Of a DNA stretch of 64,000 nucleotides, positions 11,553-22,272 are shown in pieces. Origin of the DNA: Pleurostoma richardsiae (lineage: Eukaryota > Ascomycota > Sordariomycetes > Calosphaeriales > Pleurostomataceae); the NCBI GenBank assembly GCA_030052745.1, contig JANBVO010000008.1, positions 186,001-250,000 on the forward strand, in the 5' to 3' direction. A program made the translations under genes and the position numbers. Under the pieces are notes generated by a model. It saw only the letters and a program-made list of their open reading frames with translations. It was not told where the DNA came from and did no database searches. Numbering within the stretch: the stretch's first letter is position 1; each line of letters begins with the position of its first letter.

Positions 11553-13731
11553 CTTCATTACGCTAGATAATGCGATTCTGGTGTGCGCGAACTGGAAGGA
11601 GATCAATGTCTCACGGGTATATCAAGGTCATAACCTTTGAGCATATTTTCCTGGCTTTAGTTCATGTGGTCTCTGAGGGTAGTCCCAAGGTTTTTTCTTC
11701 GGGCTTTGAGATGCTGTGGCTAGATCGGGTTGCACAAGAAACCAAAGAAGAAAACGATTTCTCTGATTTCCCTTGCCCTCCGTGATACTTCTGTGTTTTC
11801 CGCTCTTGACACTCCCGGCCTTGTGTCCCATAATTTGAACGCTATCTCTAGTACGCAAGTCTGAGGTTGAGGGAGTCGGCAGCATCATCGTCATCATCTG
11901 AGGTGACTAGTGTAACATCACTGACCTTACCATGTGCAACATGCGACGTAAGCCCTCATGGGATCGCCCTGTAGAGAGAGAAAGAGCAGGCTCAAGAATT
12001 GAGCCGTTATTACTTATCTTCAGAACAGAGAGGAGGAGACGACGGGGTTCGAGGTGCTCCGCGCAGATTTGCAATGTTCGGTCGTCCCGAGTCCTTCGTG
12101 TATTCTATCGTTTTAAACCTGCTTGACCCCGTGGCTGGAGCAGACGTTCGGAACTTATTGGATGCATGGACAAAGCCAGGTGCACCCGGCGAAGATCCCT
12201 CAAGCGAGTGCGTAACCTGGCGTGCTTCCCGTGAAAATGCATAGGTTTACTCTGGTGATTCCAGAGTGATAACTGATAATAGCTATTGTAGTGACCTAGA
12301 TATGTATGCGACGCTCATGGGATCAGGAAGGCTGTGCGCCTCGTCCAGGCGAGGAAGGCCTTATGATGCTTTTTTAGGCCAAAATTTGGTAACAATAACA
12401 GTGGAAGGTGGTCTAGCGGTACCAACAACTTGACCTCAATAAACTTTTAAAAATCCTATTCCAACTGTTACGCCTCAGGGCTTGGGAACTCTCGCCACCA
12501 GCTACGTACTACATAGCCCCTACACTGGGGCACGGGGGTGTACGGCAGCTGCATTGTGGCAGGACTGAGGCCAGACAAGCGCAACCTCCCAAACCGAGGT
12601 GTTGTTCGCGTGTCTGTGAGTTATCTTCTGGGGGTTTGTGTGTGGGGATCCCAAGCAAGCACACAATGAACTCAACGCCCCTGAGTTCAACTACAACAAG
12701 ATGCAAAACCAAAAAGATTTTTTTTTCCTGGCACAGCGCTTCCCGGACCGCTCAATCTCTTCCTGACCTCACCGTCTTTAAACTCCGCACTACCTATCTC
12801 TATGCGGCTGGAAACATCCAAAGGTTGCTAGACCGAAGCCATTAATGGACGATTGCTTCTTCTTTTCTTCTCCTTGGTCTTGGTCTCGATCTTCTTATTC
12901 GTCATCCTACCGCCTCGTTGTCCCCTTCAATCACGTCTGCTCTTTTCTACTAGACAAGCAGGCAGCAGCTTGACTCAATCGCCCAGCTTAGGCAAATCCA
13001 TCAATCTCCTGCCTCAAACACGAAGATAAGTCACAAATCAGCCGCTCGGGAAAGACCAAAGCGCGCAGCGACTCGAGAATCTTATCTCGGCGCCTGGATC
13101 ATGATGGTGTGCTGAATTCTGCTTCTTGAACAGGTCTTGACAGATTGATAAGTGTTACGAGCAGCCGTTCCCCCTATATCTTCTTCAACCCGAGAGGACA
13201 TACGAAGTCGGGCAAGACAGCGCCCAGAGGTCCTCCGAAACTCCATTCAGGACGAGACATGCGGTCACTGCGGCAGAAAATCGACTCTACAGACCTTGCG
13301 CTCGACCCGATTTTCAGCATATGCGTCGTTGTACAGAGGGGGGATGGAGATGACATGGCCTGGATTCGGGTCCATTGACTCGACCAGTTGGCACACTTGA
13401 CAGATGTTGTCTAGGAAGTCACACACGAGGTTATCTGGTGTATATCAGCGAGCACTCCCTGACCCGAGACGGAGGCTAGTCCTTGTCGGGCATTGCTGCT
13501 TGACATTGCAATTCTTCTACTGAGTGGTTGTCACAGACAGAACGGAATTGCCGCCCGCACTCTCACTGCACGACGCAAATATCCTGGAAACCCCATGCCA
13601 TCTGCTCGTACTCTGCTGCTACTGCGGTAGACCTGGATGGTTGTCGTTCCAAGGACCAGCGTGCTTAGTCACATCAGAGGGCGGAGGAGAGCGACCGGCA
13701 TCGGTGGATAGCAATGTGGAGCTCTGGCGAT

Positions 13732-13768
13732 GCTATCCCAGGCTATCCCAGGCTATCCCAAGCTATCT
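13732..13768. repeat. Short tandem repeat, GCTATCCCAG unit
   Basis: Three and a half copies of a 10-bp unit (GCTATCCCAG, last copy drifting to GCTATCTCGG), about 265 bp upstream of the FAD oxidoreductase start. No known function. Confidence 0.7.
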
Positions 13769-13903
13769 CGGCGCGCCGAGGGATGTGGACCGCAGCTCGG
13801 AGAAGACCGCTCGGCAATGCGGCTATGCATTAAAAGGACAAGATGCTGCCCGCACGCACATCAGGGGGACCGTTCCCACGGAGAAGACCCCCCCGTCGTT
13901 ATC

Positions 13904-13912
13904 TTATCTGAT
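13904..13912 (-). promoter_or_regulatory. SreA-type GATA site (ATCAGATAA on the minus strand)
   Basis: TTATCTGAT, the reverse complement of ATCAGATAA, a perfect match to the ATCWGATAA consensus of iron-responsive GATA repressors (SreA/Sre). It lies 117 bp upstream of the FAD oxidoreductase start. A half-match ATCTGATTA follows at 13915. Confidence 0.6.
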
Positions 13913-14028
13913 TCATCTGATTAGGATTTCTTGTTCTCGTCGACCTTTGTGTCCTTGCTTCGCCAGTTAACCACCAACAGCAGCAGCAGTACTAGCAGAA
14001 CAGCACCAGCAGAGCAGCACCAGCAGCT

Positions 14029-15576
14029 ATGGGTTCACTCGCGACGGACAGGCTGCACAACGACGCCGAGGCGCCATTCAAGGTCGTCGTCATCGGCGGC
14101 TCCTACGCGGGCCTGTCGGCAGCGCTCAACCTGCTCGATCTCTGCGAGGGGCGGAATGCGCGCTGCTCGCGAGGGGCTGAGTGCAGTTTCAAGGAGCCCA
14201 TCAATGTCGACATTACCATCGTCGACGAGCGCGATGGCTTCTGTGCGTCCACTCCCGTCCCTCGACTCCTGGTGAGCTCGTCTCAGCTGACTGGAATCCC
14301 CCAACAGACCACCTCATCGGCTCGCCCCTGGCTCTGGCCCTGGAGTCCTACGCCGAGAAGGCGTGGGTCAAGTTTGACGACGTCGCCGCCCTGCAGGTGC
14401 CCAACATCCACGTCGTTCAGGGCAGCGTGACCAAGGTCGACTGCGCCGCCAAGACCGCCACCGTCAAGGAGTCCGCGCGGGACGAGCCCCTACAGCTCGA
14501 CTACGACTATCTCGTCACCGCCTCGGGCCTGCGCAGGGTCTGGCCGGTGGTGCCGCAGTCGCTGAAGCGGAAGCAGTACCTCTTCGAGGCGGGAGATCAC
14601 ATCCACAGCGTGTCCACGGCCGACAAGGGCGTCGTCGTCGTGGGCGGTGGTAAGTTGTTACCCCACGTCGTGTCTGTGTGCGCTTGAGTGGCCTCCACTA
14701 ACATACTCTCTCTCCTCGTACAGGTGCCGTCGGTATTGAGATGGCTGCGGAGCTGAAGCTGGTGCAGCCCCAAACCAAGGTCTTCCTCGCACACTCCCGA
14801 GACAAGCTCCTCTCAGCAGAGCCCCTGCCGGACGAGTGCAAGGACAAAGCTCTGGAGCTGCTGCGCGAAGCAGGCGTCGAGGTCCTGCTCGAGCATCGGC
14901 TGCAGGAGACTCGCGAGGTCAAGGGGGACGACGGCAAGACGAGGACGGAGATCGTCTTCACGAACGGGCACACCATGCTGGCCAACAACGTCATCATGGC
15001 CGTGTCGAGGAGCGTCCCGACGACTACGTTCCTGCCCGCCGAGGCTCTCGACAGCGAGGGCTACGTCAAGATCCAGCCCAGGTAAGCCTAATATAGCCTC
15101 TTCCCAGCGTCAACCACCCGTGGCTGACATGTCCGTCGTCGCATCTAGCCTGCAACTGCCGGTATCGACGCCAAACTCCTCGTCCCATTTCGCCGTCGGC
15201 GACCTCATCTCCTGGTCTGGCATCAAGCGCTGCGGCGCCGCCATGCACGAGGGCTACCTGGCCGCCGTTAACGCCCACAAGCTGATGCAGCAGCGGCTGT
15301 ACGGCACCGAGCCCGCCTTCCAGGAGCTGAAGCCGATCCCGCCCATGATTGGCCTGGCTGTCGGCAAGGACGCACTCTCTTACGGCCCGGGCGAGGGCGT
15401 GCAGTCAGGCGCCCGCGTCGCCGAGATATTCTTCGGGGATGACCTCGGGTTCTCTAGTGAGTCCTTGTCTTGGGCCCTTTCTCCAACTCCAATGGAAACA
15501 TGGGAAGATGCTAATGAACTGTACAGTCTGCTGGAACTACCTTCAGCTAGGGATCTCGTCGAACGGGAGCAAGTGA
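14029..15576 (+). CDS. AIF/FSP1-like FAD-dependent oxidoreductase (423 aa)
   Basis: Exons 14029-14242, 14308-14649, 14724-15081, 15149-15456, 15527-15576 total 1272 nt with intact frame. The N-terminal Rossmann motif KVVVIGGSYAGLSAALNL (residues about 18-35) binds FAD, and VVVVGGGAVGIEMAAEL (about 180-196) is the second dinucleotide fold for NAD(P)H. FAVGDLISW towards the C-terminus is the usual FAD-contacting GD motif of pyridine nucleotide-disulfide oxidoreductases. Length and order fit the fungal AMID/FSP1-like group, which transfer electrons from NAD(P)H to quinones. There is no mitochondrial presequence; the start is a clean ATG after a CAG-rich leader. It faces the sidF-like gene tail to tail, 300 bp apart, and has an SreA-type site 117 bp upstream, so it may be iron-regulated with the siderophore genes. 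The substrate is unknown. Confidence 0.85.
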
Positions 15577-15876
15577 GAGCAATGCAGCCTCGATATAAAT
15601 GGACGAAATTCATGTACATTCTTTGTCACTTTGGGGAGGTGGATGAATGCTTAGAGCTTGCCCAGCTCTTCGTGACACACGGGTTGGTAAACGGGAAATG
15701 CATCATGGGTCAAAACGACGAGACTTGATGGTAAACGCGGCGCTTGTGGCCTGCACTTTTGGGTTTTCCTACCTACCTGCCTACAGACGATAACAGACTT
15801 TTTATTTACATGAGCTGATGTTCGACACTCCTCCTTGTGCGTATGTCTATCTCACTTGCGGCCCCAAACCCACCGC
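15577..15876. other. Convergent 3' region between the FAD oxidoreductase and sidF-like genes
   Basis: Exactly 300 bp shared by the two 3' ends. It includes CTACCTACCTGCCTACAG and a TTTTTATTTACATG stretch near 15800, plausible polyadenylation context. No open frame of its own. Confidence 0.5.
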
Positions 15877-17217
15877 TCACAGCTTCGGCACCAGCCCGAT
15901 GCCCGTGCCGCCCACCATCTTCACCTTCGGATCGCCCCCGCCGAGCGGGCAGACCTGGAAGAACCGCTCCCTGTCCAGGCGCATCAGGGCCGCCCTCTTG
16001 TGCGGCAGGTCCACGAACTTGTCGACCGAGAACCCGTGCACCAGGTCGTACGCGAGCACCGTGGCGTTGCCCGCCTTGGGCTCGCCGACGATCCTGCCCG
16101 TGCGCGGCTCGTCCAGGAACAGGTAGTGCACGAGGCTGGACCACCACGCGCCGACGCGGTGCGCGCCGCGGTAGCGCACGTCGCCCACCAGGCTGTGCCG
16201 CCCGCGGTCGTGCGGCGCGGCCGGGTAGTACGCGCCCAGCCGGTCCTCGGCGGCCCAGTAGATCTCGAAGTAGGCGAAGAAGACGCCGTCGAAGGCCGCC
16301 AGCACGGCGAACTGGTGCGGGTCGGCGGCCACGCGCGAGAGGTAGTCGCGGTGCTGGTCCAGCGTGCCCGACTCGTTCCAGCCCGCCGACACCCGCGGGT
16401 CGTTCTGCCAGGTGTGGAACAGGTCCAGGTGCGCGGCGTCGTGCAGGTCCAGCGCCACCATGCTGAAGGTCTCGCGCAGGTGCGGGATCCACCGGCTGTA
16501 GATGACCGAGCCGGGCCGCGGCTTGGCCGGCCGCCGTGGGTGCCAGACGTGCGTTGCGCCGGGCTCGCTCGTCATGGTGAAGTTGAGCGGCGCGAGCGGG
16601 AAGGACGACAGCGACAGCGGAGCCGCCGGGTCCTCGGGCAACCAGGCGGGCCGCGGGCCGAAGGGCGAGCCGGCGCCCTGCCAGAAGGTGGTGCGGAGGA
16701 AGAGGAGCTCCTCGGGCGAGTCGGAGGCGCTGACTGGGTGGTCCACGGCTAGCATCACGCCCCGTAGCTGCTGGGCCAGCTGCGCGCTGTTCGCGCCCGC
16801 CAGTCGCACCCGGATGGACTCCTCGTCGGGCCGGAGTGCGAAGAGGACGTAGGCAAGCAGCCACGCCTGTGCCACCGAGGGTGTCTCGTCCCCGTCCCAG
16901 GCTATCGTCACGGCCGGTGATCTCCGGGCGCGGCCCCAGGGAGTGTTGTTGGTTTCGGGAGGGCGCTCGCCAGATTTCGTGTTCTCCGGTTCGGTGAAGA
17001 AGAGCTTGTCATTGTGGAGGGGAGTGGGAGGCAGCTTGCTCTGGCTGTTGCTGCTGCTGTCGTTATCGGCTGCTGCCCTCAGCTGGAAGAGCTTTTGAGA
17101 GGGAGTTGCGGGATGGCTCTTTGTGGATTGGTAGACGAAGTATGGAGTGTTGTACGGGTAGGGCAGCTTGATGATCGGCTCGCTCAGCGGCCAGTCGGCC
17201 AGGGGTATCCGCGACAT
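15877..17217 (-). CDS. sidF: Siderophore acyltransferase, SidF-like (hydroxyornithine anhydromevalonyl transferase), 446 aa
   Basis: One intronless frame from ATG 17217 to the stop at 15877. The C-terminal half is a GNAT/IucB-type acyltransferase domain: SRWIPHLRETFSMVALDLH, then DLFHTWQNDPRVSAGWNESG, FAVLAAFDGVFFAYFEIYWA, and the acyl-CoA-binding RIVGEPKAGNATVLAYDL. This arrangement is typical of siderophore N-hydroxy-amino-acid acyltransferases (SidF, SidL, IucB). The length (446 aa) is close to characterised SidF proteins. The neighbouring SidI-like ligase argues for SidF, which adds anhydromevalonyl to N5-hydroxyornithine in fusarinine/TAFC synthesis, rather than the acetyl-transferring SidL. 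The protein ends GLVPKL, and PKL is an accepted PTS1 variant, fitting the peroxisomal location known for SidF. Three SreA-type sites lie 0.57-0.75 kb upstream. Confidence 0.85.
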   Translation of the reverse strand: MSRIPLADWPLSEPIIKLPYPYNTPYFVYQSTKSHPATPSQKLFQLRAAADNDSSSNSQSKLPPTPLHNDKLFFTEPENTKSGERPPETNNTPWGRARRSPAVTIAWDGDETPSVAQAWLLAYVLFALRPDEESIRVRLAGANSAQLAQQLRGVMLAVDHPVSASDSPEELLFLRTTFWQGAGSPFGPRPAWLPEDPAAPLSLSSFPLAPLNFTMTSEPGATHVWHPRRPAKPRPGSVIYSRWIPHLRETFSMVALDLHDAAHLDLFHTWQNDPRVSAGWNESGTLDQHRDYLSRVAADPHQFAVLAAFDGVFFAYFEIYWAAEDRLGAYYPAAPHDRGRHSLVGDVRYRGAHRVGAWWSSLVHYLFLDEPRTGRIVGEPKAGNATVLAYDLVHGFSVDKFVDLPHKRAALMRLDRERFFQVCPLGGGDPKVKMVGGTGIGLVPKL

Positions 17218-17788
17218 GCTTCTTTATCTTTGCTCTGTTCAACACCGGGGAGAGTCAATCAACCAAAGGAGGGGAAATCTGCGATGTTCTCTCAAGGACG
17301 GGAAGCTATGCAAGCCGTCCGATAAGGTTGCTTCTGCGTCACCAAGCTGCCGGGCCCGGCAGACAATAACTACCTATGTGAGACGGACCTCGGGTAGGTC
17401 GATATGCATAACGCAAGAGGCAGCGCCGAGCCCCATGATCTCGTCGCTCCTGTCCTTCCCGAGAGGCCCCGTGTCTGCTGTGTCCACAGTGTCCATCGAC
17501 TCCATCATCTTTCTTTAGTCACCGCTCTCGAGAGTAGCAGCTCTACTGTACGAGTCCAGCATTGAACTAAGCGATGGTGGAATCGCCGACCCAGCTGCGC
17601 CATTTTCCTGATTTCTCTTTTTTTTCTCTTCGTCTTCTGCAACTCCCACCTCCTCCATCGTCAGAGCTTGTGCAGTAGCCCCGCCGACCGTTGCAACGCC
17701 TGCGCAGCTAGACGTGGCATCATTTCCCGGCGGGCCAATGGCAGCATTGAGGGCGCCACCGTGCAGGGATGGCCCGCTGCGCGGACGG

Positions 17789-17797
17789 ATCTGATAA
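17789..17797 (+). promoter_or_regulatory. SreA-type GATA site
   Basis: Perfect ATCTGATAA, 572 bp upstream of the sidF-like start; a CCAAT box lies 50 bp nearer the gene. Confidence 0.65.
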
Positions 17798-17821
17798 CTT
17801 TGTTGGAACAATCAGGGGCGG

Positions 17822-17830
17822 ATCTGATAA
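17822..17830 (+). promoter_or_regulatory. SreA-type GATA site
   Basis: Perfect ATCTGATAA, 33 bp from the previous copy and inside the same short motif (CGGATCTGATAA). Confidence 0.65.
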
Positions 17831-17953
17831 TACTCTACTCATCCTCTGGGGCCTCGGCGCCCCTCCTTGGTGTCCAGTGTTAGCGGCCGAGCTCGGAGGA
17901 CGCAGAAGAATGGGGTGGCAGTGGTGGAGATGGGATCCCCTCCTCCTCTTCGG

Positions 17954-17962
17954 ATCTGATAA
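17954..17962 (+). promoter_or_regulatory. SreA-type GATA site
   Basis: Perfect ATCTGATAA, again preceded by CGG; third copy upstream of the sidF-like gene. Confidence 0.65.
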
Positions 17963-18343
17963 TTCTCGGCGAGAGACGTAAGAGGATCCATCTGACAGGG
18001 GGCCGTGAAACGAGCTGCCGAAGTGGGGATAGATCATAGCATCGAAGACGCGAAGCTGCGAAGTCACCCACACCTTACGGATTGAGTGATCATCTCAGCC
18101 TACTCTACATTGTACAAGTGGTAGGAATGTACCGTAGGATGTCGAGATCGTGATGCGTGGGGCTCGAGCAATGCGGATGGTCAAGTCTTGTGTTTAATGC
18201 TTCTCTAATCCAGTAAATCTCTTTCGTGGCATGTACAAGTCCGGTGACGGGCTCTAAGTTCTATGTACAGGTCTCTAGACGTGTCCTTTCAACAGAGACT
18301 CTCGTGTTGGTGATGATCGTGCTGGCAGCGGCCAAGCTACCCA

Positions 18344-20246
18344 TCAGAGCTTCGACAACTTCTTGCCCTCCTCGGCAATGATCTCGCTCCCCAGCTTCGC
18401 CAGCTCGAACTTCCTCACCTTGCCGCTACCCGTGAGCGGCACCGTCGCCGGCACGCGGCCCTCACCTAGCCAGAAGACGTGTGTTGGCGCCTTGTGCCTC
18501 CCGAGCCTCTTGGTCACCCACTCCCGCACCTCCGACAGCGACGGCCTCCTCCCCTTGCCGCTGTCCTGCAGGAAGGCGCCGACAACTTCGCCGTAGTGCG
18601 CGTCCTTGAGCCCGACGACGACAGCCATGGACACGGCCGGGTGGGCGGCCAGCCGCTCCTCGATCTCGAGAGGGTAGATGTTCTCGCCTCCTATAGCGCG
18701 CCGGTCATGGTTAGTAAGAAGGAGGTCATTGTAGGAGACATGGCAGTGATCAGTTCAGAAGAGAGAGCTGAAACATACCGCGGATGATGATGTCCTTGAA
18801 CCGTCCAGTGATACTGCAGTATCCCCTCTCGTCGAACACCGCCTCGTCTCCCGTGTGCAGCCACAAGACGCCCGTCTCGTCCCGCACCATCACCTCAGCC
18901 GTCTTCTCCGAGTTGTTCCAGTAGCCCGCCTGCAGCTGGTACCCCGCGATGCACAGCTCCCCCCTCTCGCCGACCGGCAGGACCTTGCCGTCGTGGTCGA
19001 CGATCTTGGCCCGCGCGTGCGGCATCAGCGTGCCCACCGTGTCGAGCCGCACCTGCACCGGGTCGTCCGTGAACGCGTTGAAGCACGTCGGGCTCGCCTC
19101 CGTGAGGCCGTAGCTCGACGTGAACTCGGTCATGCCCAGCCGCGCCACCAGCTGCTCCATCAGGTACCGCGGCACCGGCGCCCCCGCGATGATGCCGGTG
19201 CGCAGGCGCAGTCGCGACGGGTCCAGCTTCTCTGCGCCCGGGAGCGCGAACAGGCTGTCGAACATGGCGGGGACGCCGTGCAGCGCCGTGCACTGCTCGT
19301 CCTGGATGGCGCGCAGCACGGCGGGTGGGTCGAACACCTCCGAGGGGTAGACGATTGAGGCGCCGTGGGTGACGCAGGCGAGCAGGCCAAGCACGAGGCC
19401 GAAGCAGTGGAAGAGCGGCGGCGGGCAGCAGAGCACGTCGGCCGGGGTCAGGCGCATGCGGTCGCCGATGAAGCGCGAGTTGTTGACGAGGTTGTGGTGC
19501 GTCAGCATCGCCGCCTTGGGGTGCCCTGTCGTGCCGCTCGTGAACTGCAGGTTGACGACGTTGTACGGCGAGACGCCCACCTCGTGGCGGTGGAGGTGGT
19601 ACGGGTCCTGCCTGCTGCCCTTCAGCAGGACGTCGTCGTAGGTGGAGAAGTCTTCCGAGGGTCCCCGGAGGATCACGATCTTGGGGCCGTAGTCTTCTGA
19701 GGCCAGCTCGGCGAGTAGCACCTCGTTGTCGAGGCGGCCTATCTTTCTCGTCGTGAAGAACATCTTGCACTCTATTCAGTGTTTCCTCGTCAGCTCTCCG
19801 TTCATGCGATATGCAAACCTTCAATGGGCGGACGCACCAGTGAACTTCAGCGCGTACTGCGCCTCAGTCGGCGTATAGGTATTATTGAGGATCACCAGGA
19901 TCGCCCCTATCCTTGCCACTGCGAAGAAGACGGCCGCATACTGCTCACAGTTCCCGGCCATGATGGCGACTCTGTCGCCCTTGTTGATGCCCTCGGCCAG
20001 CAGCGCCCTCGCGAGCAGCCCGCTCTGCCGGTGCAGGTCTCCATACGTCCACCGGGCTCCCGTCCACGGGATCACGATGCATTGGTGGTCTCCGTTATGC
20101 TCGCACTGCAGGTCGAGGAGCTCGCCCAGCGTCAAGTCCAGGAGGGGAGGGTCGATCGGGCCATGGAGGATGGAGGGACGCTGGACAGGGACCAAAGGCT
20201 GCTGCTGCTGCGCAGCTGCTGTTGACGACACTTGCTGGGCTGCCAT
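18344..20246 (-). CDS. sidI: Acyl-CoA ligase, SidI-like (mevalonyl-CoA ligase), 582 aa
   Basis: Exons 20246-19838, 19771-18779 and 18690-18344 keep frame. It belongs to the AMP-binding (ANL) superfamily: the phosphate-binding loop FTSGTTGHPKAAM is near residue 212, SSYGLTEASP follows, then WLHTGDEAVFDERGY, the hinge region GRFKDIIIR and the C-terminal GGENIYPLEIEE, which the second splice rebuilds exactly. The catalytic lysine region is PLTGSGKVRKFEL. Length and the adjacent SidF-like gene point to SidI, which activates mevalonate to mevalonyl-CoA for fusarinine-type siderophores. The protein ends KKLSKL, a canonical SKL PTS1. The Aspergillus fumigatus SidI is known to use an N-terminal PTS2 instead; I see no R-L-x5-H-L-like element in this N-terminus, which is Gln-rich (AAAQQQQPLV). 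One SreA-type site lies 526 bp upstream. Confidence 0.85.
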
Positions 20247-20771
20247 TGTGGTACGTCCTTGTCGTGGGAGAGAGCCTCAGGATCTGCAGTGATGCAGCTC
20301 TGGTACTATGAGTCTCTTGGCTTTGTATCGAGGGTCCTCTTCACCAGTCTAGCCCCATGGCTGGCTTGGTTGCTGGCATCCTTCCCGGCGAGTTTAACCA
20401 GCTGCCCGGCACCCGGCTTCGCTTGGTCATACTCCTCCGTGGCCTCTAGGGCCGCCGAGGTCCCAGCAAGGAAGTTTGCCGAGCTGCCTGCCATTGCCGG
20501 GATGGGGAGCCCCTCAGGGCTTGGCCGATACGCGTGGACGATGGCCGAAGACTCGAGCAGCCGGAAATAATCGCGCAGTGGGAATGGCGAAATGGCTAGA
20601 GAACGCGACACCTCTTAGGCCGATGCGTCATGCAGCTTGGTGCGCGTTGTGGACGCATGAGGGGGCCTGGGGGGTTGTGTTCTCGGAGACGATGTCGAAG
20701 TTGGGAAATGGTGCGGTGGGACTGGGAGGGAGCATCCCTGCTCTGCCAAGGCCGCAGTCGTTGATCTGATC

Positions 20772-20780
20772 ATCTGATAA
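20772..20780 (+). promoter_or_regulatory. SreA-type GATA site, with an overlapping near-match
   Basis: ATCTGATAA directly abutting ATCTGATCA (20764-20772), 526 bp upstream of the sidI-like start. The doubled arrangement ATCTGATCATCTGATAA could bind two GATA fingers or a dimer. Confidence 0.65.
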
Positions 20781-21613
20781 GATTCGATCATCGACGGGGA
20801 GCCCCCGATGACGGTGTTGAAATTTTCTTCCTCCCCTGTCAACCTGTGGGTGTGCGTGCGTGGCCGCTTTCCCGCGGCACTCCCACCCACACTCTCACAC
20901 TCATGCGCAACTCTCTCCGTGCTCCCGCAGATCGCAGGTTGATTAAGCTTGCACCTCAATTCTTCTGCGCAGAATTCCAGAAGGACTGGCGATAAGATAA
21001 TGACGGCGCTCGTCCAGATCGCCTGCGAGTCAAGGAGTGTCGCAGGTCGGCTACAGCACCCGCCGTCCTTCGCTGCGCTCGTCGGCAGTGGCACAGCTCT
21101 CTGTCCCTGCACCTCGGCTGCAGGTACTGATGTCTGTAATACGCGTCATCTCTTTCCTGGCGGGGCTCCTGTGGTATTTTGGGAAACTCAAACGTGGGAT
21201 TTTCTCAATTCAATGGGGCATCTTTGCCATCCCGCTGTCGTATCCTGTATTCAGTCTGACACAGTATCTTTGGATATGGGACTCTGGAGAGGAGACGAGG
21301 CAGCAGCTGCACTAGTAGACGAGATCCCCGGCAAGTGTCGCGCAATCAAGGAAGCCTCCATTGACAGGAGCGAGTGCAGACACATGCTCGTCTTGGCTTC
21401 CGCTTAGTTAACACCATCCGCCCATCCTATTTTCGGTAATGCTTCGGGATGAACCGCAGAAGAAAAGAAAAGCACATCGAGCTTCCATCTTCGGTTGTCC
21501 CATGTCTGGAAAAGAAGCCAATGGCACCAAGTGGCCGGTCAGAGACTTCCCATTGTCCCGCTCCTCTTACGCAACCGGATCCCCAGGTGGCGCCAGCGGC
21601 CGGAGCTAGCTTC

Positions 21614-21622
21614 ATCTGATAA
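21614..21622 (+). promoter_or_regulatory. SreA-type GATA site
   Basis: Perfect ATCTGATAA, 659 bp upstream of the ABC exporter start. Confidence 0.65.
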
Positions 21623-21675
21623 CTCAGTCGCAACGGCTGCCCGGCCCCTGGTGAAACAGCGAATGGCAGGTTTCG

Positions 21676-21684
21676 ATCTGATAA
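21676..21684 (+). promoter_or_regulatory. SreA-type GATA site
   Basis: Perfect ATCTGATAA, 62 bp after the previous copy and 597 bp upstream of the ABC exporter start. Confidence 0.65.
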
Positions 21685-22272
21685 AACAAATCTTAGAGTT
21701 GGAAATCCCGCAGGACCACAAGTGCCGGCGCAACCCCCCACAGCCCAGACCGTTCCCGGGCCCAGTGGCCGTTGAGGACTAGGGCCGGCATCGGGGAGAA
21801 GCTTATTACTGTTCATAACGTTAATGTACGCTGCGGGTACTGCGGCCATGCACGTCTGACGACTTGCCAGGGATGTGGTTGTGGATCGTGGGCAAGTAAA
21901 ACTTTTTCTTGCTGATCGACAGTGCCGGTGATGCACCGTTGCAACGAGATGACTAGCCCGGTGCTGCGTGCTCCGCAGCGGAGCATACCCCGAGTGTTGT
22001 CAGAGGAGAGAGAAGCGCCGCCGGACGATGCTGGCTGAGAGCGGGAACGGAATGAGGGGGCGGGTTCCGTGTGGAAGAACCGTGACCATTGCCGGGGCTC
22101 GAAAGTGGTGTCTTCGCTGCTTTATGCTTACCTTAGGCTTCCACTCTGATGAGGGGCCCCAGCGAGCTCTGTCTGCCCTGTAACAACCTTTGTCTGTTCG
22201 TCCTTGACGACATCTGCGCGTTGCTCGCATCACGGCTAGAAGGCTGCAAGGGACGAACCTTGGACGAGCGAG

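Larger units (their letters stand above)
11553..14028. other. Intergenic with the promoter of the FAD oxidoreductase gene
   Basis: About 2.5 kb without a supported gene. It holds a T9 run near 12720, pyrimidine-rich blocks near 12850-12960, a short 10-bp tandem repeat (13732-13768) and an SreA-type GATA site (13904-13912). Just upstream of the ATG at 14029 is a CAG-rich leader (CAGCAGCAG...CCAGCAG). The open frames here lack codon structure or recognisable domains. Confidence 0.5.
17218..18343. other. sidF-like promoter region with three GATA sites, and sidI-like 3' end
   Basis: About 1.1 kb. It carries three ATCTGATAA copies (17789, 17822, 17954) and a CCAAT box at 17735-17739. The CCAAT-binding complex with HapX is the known positive iron-starvation regulator in aspergilli, so the pairing is suggestive. 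No coding frame is supported. Confidence 0.6.
20247..22272. other. Divergent promoter region between the sidI-like gene and the ABC exporter
   Basis: About 2 kb separating two divergent genes. It contains three perfect ATCTGATAA sites (20772, 21614, 21676), one near-match (ATCTGATCA at 20764) and GATAAGATAA at 20991-21000. Short open frames (20615-21112 minus, 20949-21407 plus, 21427-21936 minus) show no domain and are taken as chance. Confidence 0.6.

Noticed and set aside
15835-16752. Long plus-strand open frame (305 aa) opposite the sidF-like gene
   Set aside because: Antisense shadow of a GC-rich gene with strong third-position bias; the translation is His/Arg/Val-rich with no domain.
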